Positions 33,180 to 40,797 of a stretch of DNA of 64,000 nucleotides are shown here, one piece after another. The notes below the pieces were generated by a model that did no database searches, had not been told where the DNA came from, and was given only the letters and a program-made list of their open reading frames with translations. Each line of letters begins with the position of its first letter. The first letter of the stretch is position 1. Location of the stretch: the NCBI GenBank assembly GCA_040752215.1, contig JBFMEX010000007.1, forward strand, positions 1 to 64,000. Reading direction: 5' to 3'. The position numbers and the translations under genes were made by a program. The stretch comes from JBFMEX01 sp040752215. Its GTDB lineage: Bacteria > Pseudomonadota > Alphaproteobacteria > Rhizobiales > Hyphomicrobiaceae.

Positions 33180-35180
33180 CTAGCGCTGCGCCGAGGTCGC
33201 ACTGCCGAAGGTCATCGTCTTGTCGATGTCGCGGGCGTGCTCGCGCACGTAGCCGGCCCTGAGATGGGCGCGATCGTAGTGGACCAGCCTGCCGTCCTCG
33301 GTGCGCGTGCGGCACTGCGTCTCGTCGCAGAGCCACTCCATGGGATCGATGATGCCCGCGCCGGTCGCATTGGCGATGGCGACCAGCGCATCGCGGATCG
33401 GCAGCCAGTTGGCATCGGCATTCCGGCGCGGAGTGTCGCGGATGATGATGTCGGTGCTGCCGTCGAGCCGGCGCTCCAGCCAGCCAGTCGGTGCGCGCCC
33501 CAGCGGGATCTGGAGCACGATCCAGACCTCTTTGCCGGCCGCCCGCATCTCGCCGACCATCGCCCGCAGCCGACCGAAGATCTGAGCGGCCTCAGGAGTG
33601 CCGATGCGCGGCGGGGGCGCCGGCGCGCCGCCGTCGATGCTGATCTGCCCGGTCAGGAAGTGGCCGCGCCAATTGGCTGACAGCACGACCGTCCGGATCG
33701 TCGGGTCGCGGGCCAGCTCGGCCACCTTCTGTGCGAAGCCCTGGCAGCGGGGACTGTCGGAGCGCGCCACCCCGGGAATGGGCGGACAGCCGCCGATGGT
33801 AGCGAAGATCACGGTCTGGCGCTCCGGCGCCGCTCGCGCCAGCACCTCGACGCGTGGCCAGTACTGCTCGACGTTGCTGTCGCCGAAGAACAGCACCTTG
33901 TCGGTCCCGCTGCCGTACGTGTAGAGGCGAATGCCAGAGGGAGCATTCACCCTGGTCATCGCGCCCGGGTAACTCCAGTCGCCGGCCGCGGCGGAGATGT
34001 CGGCGTACTCCGGCGCATCGAGGCGCGGGCGCAGCGCTCCAACGGCGGTCATGAGCCCGAGCCCGAGGCAGACGATCGATCCTGCCATCAAGGTCGCCGG
34101 CACAGTCACCGTCCGCGCGTGACGCAGCGGTCGCTCGAGCAGGAGATAGGTCGCCGTCGCCAGCACGATCGCGAGTGCGACTGCGGTGGCACGCACGCCC
34201 GGCTCGTCGATCGCGCCGACGATGGTCGGGAACGCGAGCAGCGGCCAGTGCCAGAGATACAGCGGATAGCTGATCAGCCCGACGAAGACGACCGGGGAGT
34301 GCGACAGCAGCCAGCGGTTGACCGGCGCCTCGGGCCCGGCGGCGATGATCAGCGCCGCGCCGAGGCAGGGGATCAGCGCCCAGGCGCCGGGATAGGGGAC
34401 GTCGCGGCTCAAGCCGAACGTCGCCGCCAGGATCAGCGCGAGGCCAAGGACCGAGGCGACGACGGTTAGACCACGCGCGCCGAGGCCGAGTACGCCGGCA
34501 CGCGACAGGAGCTTCTGCCGGAACTCGTTGGGGGCGTAGAGATTGAAGAACGCGATCAGCGCGCCGAGGCCGAGCTCCCAGAATCGGTTCTGCGGCAGGA
34601 AGAACGCGGCCGCCGGATCGCGCCGGATGGTGATCACGTTGGCAACCAGTGACACCGCGGTGATCAGCGCGAGCACCATCAGCAGCCGCCGCCGTCCGGC
34701 GACAACCAGCAGCAGGATGGGCCAGACGATGTAGAACTGCTCCTCGACCGCGAGCGACCACAGGTGCAGCAGCGGCTTCTCTTCGGCGGCGGTGTCGAAG
34801 TAGCCGGATTCCTCCTTGAGGGTGAAATTGATGTAATAAAGCGCGCCGGCGGCGATGTGCCGGCCGAGCGCCGCTTGTTCGTGCGGTAGCAGGTAGTACC
34901 ACCCGGCCGTTGCGGTCGCGGCCAGCACGACGATCAGCGCCGGGAACAGTCGGCGGATGCGCCGGGCGTAGAAGCCGATCAGAGAGAAGCGGCCCTGGTC
35001 GCGCTCGGTGAGGATGATGCTCGAGATCAGGAAGCCGGAGATGACGAAGAACAGGTCGACGCCGACGAAGCCGCCGGGCACTAGCGCTGGGGCGGCATGA
35101 TAGGCGACCACCGCTGTGACCGCGACGGCGCGCAGCCCGTCGATGTCGGGCCGGTAGACGAGTGGGCCGGGCTCGCGCAT
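33180..35180 (-). CDS. membrane O-acyltransferase with C-terminal SGNH domain (OafA-like)
   Basis: A 666-residue protein that would transfer acyl groups, usually acetyl, to surface polysaccharide or peptidoglycan. The N-terminal acyltransferase-3 domain has about ten membrane helices and the family motifs PDIDGLRAVAV, GGFVGVDLFFVISGFLI and RRIRRLFPAL. The periplasmic SGNH domain begins near residue 420 with FFGDSN (catalytic Ser) and ends with a DRAHL stretch supplying Asp and His. It ends 11 bases from the convergent recO stop. Acetylation of the Pel-like polymer encoded 6 kb away is possible but unsupported. Confidence 0.88.
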   Translation of the reverse strand: MREPGPLVYRPDIDGLRAVAVTAVVAYHAAPALVPGGFVGVDLFFVISGFLISSIILTERDQGRFSLIGFYARRIRRLFPALIVVLAATATAGWYYLLPHEQAALGRHIAAGALYYINFTLKEESGYFDTAAEEKPLLHLWSLAVEEQFYIVWPILLLVVAGRRRLLMVLALITAVSLVANVITIRRDPAAAFFLPQNRFWELGLGALIAFFNLYAPNEFRQKLLSRAGVLGLGARGLTVVASVLGLALILAATFGLSRDVPYPGAWALIPCLGAALIIAAGPEAPVNRWLLSHSPVVFVGLISYPLYLWHWPLLAFPTIVGAIDEPGVRATAVALAIVLATATYLLLERPLRHARTVTVPATLMAGSIVCLGLGLMTAVGALRPRLDAPEYADISAAAGDWSYPGAMTRVNAPSGIRLYTYGSGTDKVLFFGDSNVEQYWPRVEVLARAAPERQTVIFATIGGCPPIPGVARSDSPRCQGFAQKVAELARDPTIRTVVLSANWRGHFLTGQISIDGGAPAPPPRIGTPEAAQIFGRLRAMVGEMRAAGKEVWIVLQIPLGRAPTGWLERRLDGSTDIIIRDTPRRNADANWLPIRDALVAIANATGAGIIDPMEWLCDETQCRTRTEDGRLVHYDRAHLRAGYVREHARDIDKTMTFGSATSAQR

Positions 35181-35272
35181 GTGGTGACGTCTTCCCCCGA
35201 GAGACCGCCGCTCTCATGGCACGGCGAGCTTGTCGGCGGCAAGTCGCGGCCGGGTCGCGCCGCCGGCCGGCC

Positions 35273-36019
35273 CTACCGCACCGTCTTGCGCGCTGCGACA
35301 TCGACGACGATACCGCGCGCGGCGTCCTCCTTGAGCGTATAGACGAGCCCGTCGCGCGCCTCGTAGCGGGCGGCGAGGGTCTTGGGCCCGTCCTGCGCTG
35401 CCGCCTCGAACGAGATCCAGCCCGGCTCGCAGGTCTCGTGGGTGACGGCGTGATGCGGGGGCAGCTCGTGCCGCTCCCCGGCGAATGTGTAGCCGACCGA
35501 CCGTTTCGAGCCGTTGGAGATCTGGAACTTCAACGCCAGCGACTGCGGCCGGCCGAGCAGCTGCACGGTGACGAATTTCGGGTGGGCGTCCGGCGCCCGC
35601 ACGACCGCGATGCCGATCTCGGTGACGTGCGGGGCGACGAGGTTGTCGCGATGGCCGGGCGAGTTGATCCACCCCTCCACCGCCTGTCGCGCCAATGCCC
35701 GGCTCTCGAAGCCGCGGCTGTCGAGGTTGAGCGACAGGTTCTCGGCGATTGCGCACATCTGGTAGCCGGCGCTCTTCGCCCGCTCGCCCGGCTCGCGCCC
35801 GTCGGCGGTGTGCGAGAAGTCCTTGGCTCGGGCGAGATAGTCGGCGTACTGGCGCGCCGCCTTCTGCAACGCGACGTTGAGCGCGACCGCACCGCGGCCT
35901 ACCTCGGCGCGGTAGGCGTTGGTCATCTCGAGGATCGCGGCCTCGACCTTGGCGATGTCGGGAAGATCGGGGCTCAAGCGTCGGCTCGCTGCGTGTCGGG
36001 AACGAATGACCGCCAACAA
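35273..36019 (-). CDS. CAP-domain (SCP/PR1-like) protein
   Basis: A 248-residue protein with a CAP domain in its first 165 residues: HTADGREPGERAK, the AENLS box, GWINSPGHRDNL and TEIGIAVV. These carry the two conserved His and Glu residues. The C-terminal 80 residues are unlike other families I know. No convincing signal peptide is visible from the TTG at 36019, so the true start may lie elsewhere or export may be atypical. Bacterial CAP proteins are usually secreted; activity unknown. Confidence 0.75.
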   Translation of the reverse strand: MLAVIRSRHAASRRLSPDLPDIAKVEAAILEMTNAYRAEVGRGAVALNVALQKAARQYADYLARAKDFSHTADGREPGERAKSAGYQMCAIAENLSLNLDSRGFESRALARQAVEGWINSPGHRDNLVAPHVTEIGIAVVRAPDAHPKFVTVQLLGRPQSLALKFQISNGSKRSVGYTFAGERHELPPHHAVTHETCEPGWISFEAAAQDGPKTLAARYEARDGLVYTLKEDAARGIVVDVAARKTVR

Positions 36020-36056
36020 TGCCCCCCCGCCGCGGCAAAGGGAAGGCGGGCCAAGC

Positions 36057-36476
36057 TCATGCCGCGAACTCGGTAAGGTGGATTATACCTGTCAAGTGCC
36101 GCGCTTTGTCGAGGTATGCGCGATCGGCCGTGACGAGCGTCGCTCCGACCTCCAGTGCGACCGCATGATAGAGCGTATCGAAGAGGTGTTGGCGGAGTTG
36201 CGAGGCGAGCTGACTTGCGTGCCGCAGTACCTGTGTTTCGGCCAGCACACGCGGATTGATCTCGCCGAGCAATTCAAGCGCGGGATCGATATGTCCGGGG
36301 AGAAGGCGCGCCACGACCGACATGACCTCGACGGTCCAGTGCGGCGGCGCGTACACCTCGGCACGACCGCTGTCGATTGCCTCGAGCAGGGCGGCAGCAT
36401 GCGCGATGTAGGCCTCCTCCGGTCGCTCGTTGAGGATCCATTTCACGGCCACGCTGGCATCGATGACGAGCCTCAC
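36057..36476 (-). CDS. vapC: PIN-domain toxin of a VapBC-type system
   Basis: A 139-residue putative ribonuclease toxin. PIN acidic residues are visible: Asp6 in VIDASVAVKW, Glu near 50 in WTVEVMSV, and DTLYHAVALE and VTADRAYL later. VapC toxins cut tRNA or rRNA when not held by the antitoxin. The ATG overlaps the antitoxin stop by four bases, as is normal for these pairs. Confidence 0.87.
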   Translation of the reverse strand: MRLVIDASVAVKWILNERPEEAYIAHAAALLEAIDSGRAEVYAPPHWTVEVMSVVARLLPGHIDPALELLGEINPRVLAETQVLRHASQLASQLRQHLFDTLYHAVALEVGATLVTADRAYLDKARHLTGIIHLTEFAA

Positions 36477-36706
36477 GGACGTCCGTCCTCGCGCGCCTTC
36501 TTGATCTGCTCAGCAGTGAACCCCGGACTCTTTTCCCGCATCTGACGCATGCGCTCGACGAGGCTCACGTCGCGCCGGCGGCGCTCCTCGTCCTCGATCG
36601 CGCGGCGCATCAGCTTGACGACGATCTCGCTCTTGTTGCGGTCCTTGAACAGCTCGTTGAACCGCTGCTTGACGTCGTCGGGGATCGAGAAGTTCATCGT
36701 GGCCAC
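36473..36706 (-). CDS. vapB: antitoxin of the VapBC-type pair
   Basis: A 77-residue protein with an N-terminal ribbon-helix-helix-like start (MNFSIPDDVKQRFNELF, NKSEIVVKLMRRAI) for DNA binding, and a charged C-terminal part expected to wrap the toxin. GTG 36706 has GGAG seven bases upstream; ATG 36697 is possible. A perfect inverted repeat 17 bases upstream is the likely operator for autoregulation. Confidence 0.8.
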   Translation of the reverse strand: MATMNFSIPDDVKQRFNELFKDRNKSEIVVKLMRRAIEDEERRRRDVSLVERMRQMREKSPGFTAEQIKKAREDGRP

Positions 36707-36722
36707 GGGCGGACTCCAGCGG

Positions 36723-36745
36723 CATTGTTGAAACTTTCAACAATG
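36723..36745. promoter_or_regulatory. candidate operator of the toxin-antitoxin operon
   Basis: CATTGTTGAAA and TTTCAACAATG form a perfect 11-base inverted repeat around a single C. It lies 17 bases upstream of the antitoxin start and is AT-rich against a GC-rich background, as expected of a site bound by a ribbon-helix-helix antitoxin. It may also hold the -10 region. Confidence 0.7.
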
Positions 36746-36839
36746 GTACCTGCGTCGGCCTGTGGATGCAACCCGAGGTGGCCGAGAGTGTTACCGGTGC
36801 GCTATTGAGCCTTGGTCGCTCGCACGCTACCCACCCCGC

Positions 36840-39101
36840 ATGAGCGACAAACCGATTCTGCCGGGCTCTGGCCCGATCGAGCCCGTGAGCCTCAAGGAGG
36901 CGCTCGAAGAGCGCTACCTCGCCTATGCGCTATCCACCATCATGGGCCGCGCGCTGCCCGACGTGCGCGACGGGCTGAAGCCCGTGCACCGGCGCATCCT
37001 CTATGCGATGCGCGAGCTGAAGCTCGATCCCAATGCCGGCTACAAGAAATGCGCCAAGATCGTCGGCGAGGTGATGGGCAACTTCCATCCACACGGTGAC
37101 CAGGCGATCTACGATGCGCTGGTGCGCCTCGCCCAGGATTTCGCCGTTCGCTACCCGCTGGTCGACGGGCAGGGCAACTTCGGCAATATCGATGGCGATA
37201 ACGCCGCCGCCATGCGCTACACCGAGAGCCGCATGACCGACGTCGCCCAGGGGCTGCTCGAGGGCATCGACGAGGACACGGTCGACTTCCGGGCGACCTA
37301 CGATGGCACCAACAAGGAACCGGTGGTGCTGCCGGCCGCGTTCCCGAACCTGCTCGCCAACGGCTCGGTCGGCATCGCCGTCGGCATGGCGACCAGTATC
37401 CCGCCGCACAACGTCGACGAGCTGTGCGCGGCCCTGCTGCATCTCATCAAGCACCCGAACGCGACCATCGAGAAGCTGGTCGAGATGGTACCCGGACCAG
37501 ACTTCCCGACCGGTGGAATCGTCGTCGAGCCGAAGGAGCAGATCCTCGAGGCCTACAGGACCGGCCGCGGCGGCTTCCGCCTGCGCGCGCGCTGGGACAA
37601 GGAGGAGACGGGGCGCGGCACTTACCAGATCGTGGTCACCGAGATCCCCTATCAGGTGCAGAAGGCGAAGCTGGTCGAGAAGCTCGCCGAGCTGATGGGC
37701 GAGAAGAAGCTGCCGCTCCTGGCCGACGTGCGCGACGAGAGCGCGGAGGAGGTTCGCCTCGTCCTGGAGCCGAAGAGCCGCTCCGTCGACCCGCTGCTGC
37801 TGATGGAGAGCCTGTTCCGCCTGACCGAGCTCGAGACCCGCGTTCCGCTCAACATGAACGTGATCTCGGGTGGGCAGATCCCCAACGTGCTCAGTCTGCG
37901 CGAGGCGCTTCAGCAGTGGCTCGAGCACCGGGTGGAAGTGCTGGTCCGCCGCTCCGAGTTCCGCCTGAAGAAGATCGAGCACCGGCTCGAGGTGCTCGAC
38001 GGCTACCTCGTCGCCTACCTCAACATCGACGAGGTGATCCGCATCGTCCGCTTCGAGGATGAGCCGAAGGCGAAGCTGATGAGCGTCTTCAATCTCACCG
38101 AGGTCCAGGCCGAGGCGATCCTGAACCTGCGCCTCAAATCGCTCTCTCGGCTCGAGGAGATGGAGATCAAGGCCGAGCACGACAAGCTGTCGAAGGAGCG
38201 CCGCGAGCTCAAAGCGCTGCTGAAGAGCGATGATTTGCAGTGGCAGCGGATCGCCGAGGAGGTCAAGGAGACGCGCGAGCGCTATTCCAAGAAGACCCCG
38301 CTCGGCCGTCGCCGAAGCGAGCTGGCCGACGCGCCGGAGATCGACATCGACCTCGACGCGGCGATGACCGAGAAGGAGCCCGTGACCGTGATCCTGTCCG
38401 AGAAGGGCTGGATCCGCGCCATGAAGGGCCACATCGAGGACACCTCCAAGCTCGACTTCAAGCAAGGCGACGGCCTGAAGTGGGCGATCCCCGCCTACAC
38501 CACCGACAAGCTGCTGCTGCTCGCCTCCAACGGCAAGTTCTTCACCCTCGAGGCCAAGGATCTGCCGGGCGGGCGCGGGCACGGCGAGCCGGTGCGGCTG
38601 ATGGTCGATCTCGAGGCCGACGCCGACGTGGTCGAGGCGTTCGTGCACGAGCCGGGCCGCAAGCTGCTGGTCGCCTCGACCGCCGGCAACGGCTTCCTCG
38701 TCGCCGAGGACGAGGTCGTCGCCGCGACGCGTAAGGGCAAGCAAATCCTGAACGTCGCCGCGCCCGAGGAGGCGCGCGTGTGCGTGCCGGCGGACGGTGA
38801 CATGGTCGCCACAATCGGCGAGAACCGCAAGATGCTGGTGTTCCCGCTCGCCGACGTCAGCGAGCTGGCGCGCGGCAAGGGCGTCATCCTGCAGCGGTTC
38901 AAGGACGGCGGCCTGAGCGACGTGCGCGTGTTCGCCAAGGCCAATGGCTTGACGTGGATCGACAGCGCGGGGCGCACCTTCACGCTCGACGCCAAGGAGC
39001 TCCGCGAGTGGATCGGCGAGCGCGCCCAGGCCGGGCGCGTGGCACCGAAGGGCTTCCCGCGCTCGAACAGGTTCGGCCCCGCCTTCACCCGAGGCTGCTG
39101 A
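36840..39101 (+). CDS. parC: DNA topoisomerase IV subunit A
   Basis: DNA-cleaving subunit of topoisomerase IV. The breakage domain carries ALEERYLAYALSTIMGRALPDVRDGLKP, the quinolone-resistance-determining region FHPHGDQAIYDA, and the catalytic tyrosine in AAMRYTESRM. The C-terminal half is the beta-pinwheel DNA-binding domain, with degenerate blades rather than a GyrA box. 753 residues. ATG 36840 is taken as start; upstream in-frame codons add no conserved sequence. Its partner parE is at 5015-7033. Confidence 0.95.
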   Translation: MSDKPILPGSGPIEPVSLKEALEERYLAYALSTIMGRALPDVRDGLKPVHRRILYAMRELKLDPNAGYKKCAKIVGEVMGNFHPHGDQAIYDALVRLAQDFAVRYPLVDGQGNFGNIDGDNAAAMRYTESRMTDVAQGLLEGIDEDTVDFRATYDGTNKEPVVLPAAFPNLLANGSVGIAVGMATSIPPHNVDELCAALLHLIKHPNATIEKLVEMVPGPDFPTGGIVVEPKEQILEAYRTGRGGFRLRARWDKEETGRGTYQIVVTEIPYQVQKAKLVEKLAELMGEKKLPLLADVRDESAEEVRLVLEPKSRSVDPLLLMESLFRLTELETRVPLNMNVISGGQIPNVLSLREALQQWLEHRVEVLVRRSEFRLKKIEHRLEVLDGYLVAYLNIDEVIRIVRFEDEPKAKLMSVFNLTEVQAEAILNLRLKSLSRLEEMEIKAEHDKLSKERRELKALLKSDDLQWQRIAEEVKETRERYSKKTPLGRRRSELADAPEIDIDLDAAMTEKEPVTVILSEKGWIRAMKGHIEDTSKLDFKQGDGLKWAIPAYTTDKLLLLASNGKFFTLEAKDLPGGRGHGEPVRLMVDLEADADVVEAFVHEPGRKLLVASTAGNGFLVAEDEVVAATRKGKQILNVAAPEEARVCVPADGDMVATIGENRKMLVFPLADVSELARGKGVILQRFKDGGLSDVRVFAKANGLTWIDSAGRTFTLDAKELREWIGERAQAGRVAPKGFPRSNRFGPAFTRGC

Positions 39102-39199
39102 CAATCCGTCGGTGTGACCCGGAGCAGCTTGCGCCGGCCCGCGGACTGCGCCATGGGTAGGCGAAGCAACCCATTGGGGCAAACCGGGAATTGTCATCC

Positions 39200-39646
39200 A
39201 TGTTGTGGCGTGCCGCGGTACTCGCCGTCAGCTTGCACGTGGCTCTCTCGGGTGCCGGCGCGGCGCCGGGCGGAGCGTGCAAGAAGGCCGAGTTCGAAGC
39301 CGTGGTCGACGACGCGGCGGCGGCGCTGCGCGACCTCAACCTCGACAACAAGCCCAAGTTTCAGGACAAGCTGCGCCAACTCAAGGACAAGCGCGGCTGG
39401 AGCCACGACCAGTTCCTGGAGCTGGCGGCTCCCTTCGTCAGCGACGACGAGATCTCGGTCTTCGACCGCAAATCGGCGGATCTTCTCACGGAGATCTCGA
39501 GTCTCGGCCAGGAAGGCGCGGAGGCGAAGACGCCGGACTGCGGGCTGCTGCTCGAGCTGCGCGCCCGCATGAAGCTGCTGGTCGAGACCCAGACCGCCAA
39601 GTGGAGCTACATGTTCGACAAGATCGAGAAGGAGCTGTGGAAATAG
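39200..39646 (+). CDS. small secreted protein of unknown function
   Basis: A 148-residue protein with a Sec signal peptide (residues 1-22, ending GAGA-AP). The mature part is helical and charged, with two cysteines (near 27 and 114) that may pair. ATG 39200. It follows parC by 98 bases and converges on bpt. I do not recognise the family. Confidence 0.6.
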   Translation: MLWRAAVLAVSLHVALSGAGAAPGGACKKAEFEAVVDDAAAALRDLNLDNKPKFQDKLRQLKDKRGWSHDQFLELAAPFVSDDEISVFDRKSADLLTEISSLGQEGAEAKTPDCGLLLELRARMKLLVETQTAKWSYMFDKIEKELWK

Positions 39647-39685
39647 CGCGGAGCGGAACGAGGCGATTTCACGCGCGGCCGCCCG

Positions 39686-40432
39686 CTACGTCTGCCGCTG
39701 CCAGCCGTTGCTGGTCAGGTGCTCCTGCGGCTTGAAGCGCGTCTTGTAGCTCATCTTGCGCGAGCCCTCGATCCAATAGCCGAGGTAGAGATAGGGCAGG
39801 CCGAGCCGGCGCGCGTACTCGATGTGCTCGAGGATCATCATCGTGCCGAGGCTGCGGGTCTCCTCGTTCGGATCGTAATAGCTGTAGACCATCGAGATGC
39901 CGTCGGAGAGCCGGTCGCATAGCGCGACGGCTTTGAGCGGCCAGCCGTCGACGGCGCTGTCGAGCGGGTCGGCCGGCTTGGCGCGGTACTCGCTGAGGAA
40001 GGTGTCGACAACGCTGTCCTCGACCATCATCGCATAGTCGAGCACCGTCATGTCGGCCATGCCGCCGTCGAAGTGGCGCGCGTCGATATAATCGCGGAAC
40101 AGGCCGTACTGCTCGGTCGTGGGCGCCGCGGCGACGCGGCGTGCGTAGAGATCGCGGTTGCGCTCCATCGTCTTGCGCATCGAGCGATTGGGCTCGAAGC
40201 TGTCGACCAGCACGCGCACCGAGACGCAGGCATGGCAGCCTTCGCAATAGGGCATGTAGGCAATGTTCTGGCTGCGGCGGAACCCGCCCTTGAGCAGGTT
40301 GTCGATGAGGCCGGCGGGCTTCTCGTGCGTCAGGTGGGTGAACAGCTTGCGCTCGAGCCGGCCCGGAAGGTAAGGGCAGGGTTGCGGAGCGGTGACGTAG
40401 AATTCCGGAAAGTGCTTCTGTTGCTCGGTCAT
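39686..40432 (-). CDS. bpt: aspartate/glutamate leucyltransferase
   Basis: N-end-rule enzyme that adds leucine from Leu-tRNA to proteins starting with Asp or Glu, marking them for ClpSAP degradation. The ATE-type features are clear: CPYLPGRLERKLFTHL, the cysteine-rich CEGCHACVSVRV and the C-terminal YLYLGYWIEGSRKMSYKTRFKP block. At 248 residues it is normal for bacterial Bpt. Confidence 0.92.
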   Translation of the reverse strand: MTEQQKHFPEFYVTAPQPCPYLPGRLERKLFTHLTHEKPAGLIDNLLKGGFRRSQNIAYMPYCEGCHACVSVRVLVDSFEPNRSMRKTMERNRDLYARRVAAAPTTEQYGLFRDYIDARHFDGGMADMTVLDYAMMVEDSVVDTFLSEYRAKPADPLDSAVDGWPLKAVALCDRLSDGISMVYSYYDPNEETRSLGTMMILEHIEYARRLGLPYLYLGYWIEGSRKMSYKTRFKPQEHLTSNGWQRQT

Positions 40433-40797
40433 TCCGACGCAGTCTCCGCGCGATCACGCTATGGGCATCCGCTGGCTCGGGACGCCGCCCCCCTCGCATG
40501 CGCCGACAATGATATGTGAGGCGGCGGCTCGCGATCAAGGCATGTGCAGCAGCACGGCGAACGCCGTTGCATCTGCGCCCGACGCCCCCGCCTGGCGTTG
40601 ACCATTGCGCGACCGCGTCGATGCCGCTGGCGGGAGGCCGCACTGGCAGGTGAGCCCGGAGCGGCACGATTACCTTGCCGCTGGGAAAAAACCTCTGTGC
40701 ACGGGGTGCTATTCCGCGCTTCCCGGAGTATGCTACACGCGACCTCGACCCGGCCGACGTGCAGCGTCATCGGGCCGAGGGGAGTGCGCGGGGGCGT
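40433..40797. other. divergent intergenic region bpt - pel locus
   Basis: This 365-base gap between divergent starts must hold the promoter of the pel genes. I see no clear sigma-70 pair, inverted-repeat operator or small gene. A TATGCT near 40728 is a possible -10 without a good -35. Confidence 0.4.

Noticed and set aside
36770..36840. GGTGGCCGAGAG stretch before parC resembling the D arm of a serine or leucine tRNA
   Set aside because: No T arm with GTTCRA and no acceptor pairing follow; similarity is limited to one short motif.
36930..39197. 755-codon open frame on the minus strand
   Set aside because: Antisense shadow of parC without recognisable motifs.
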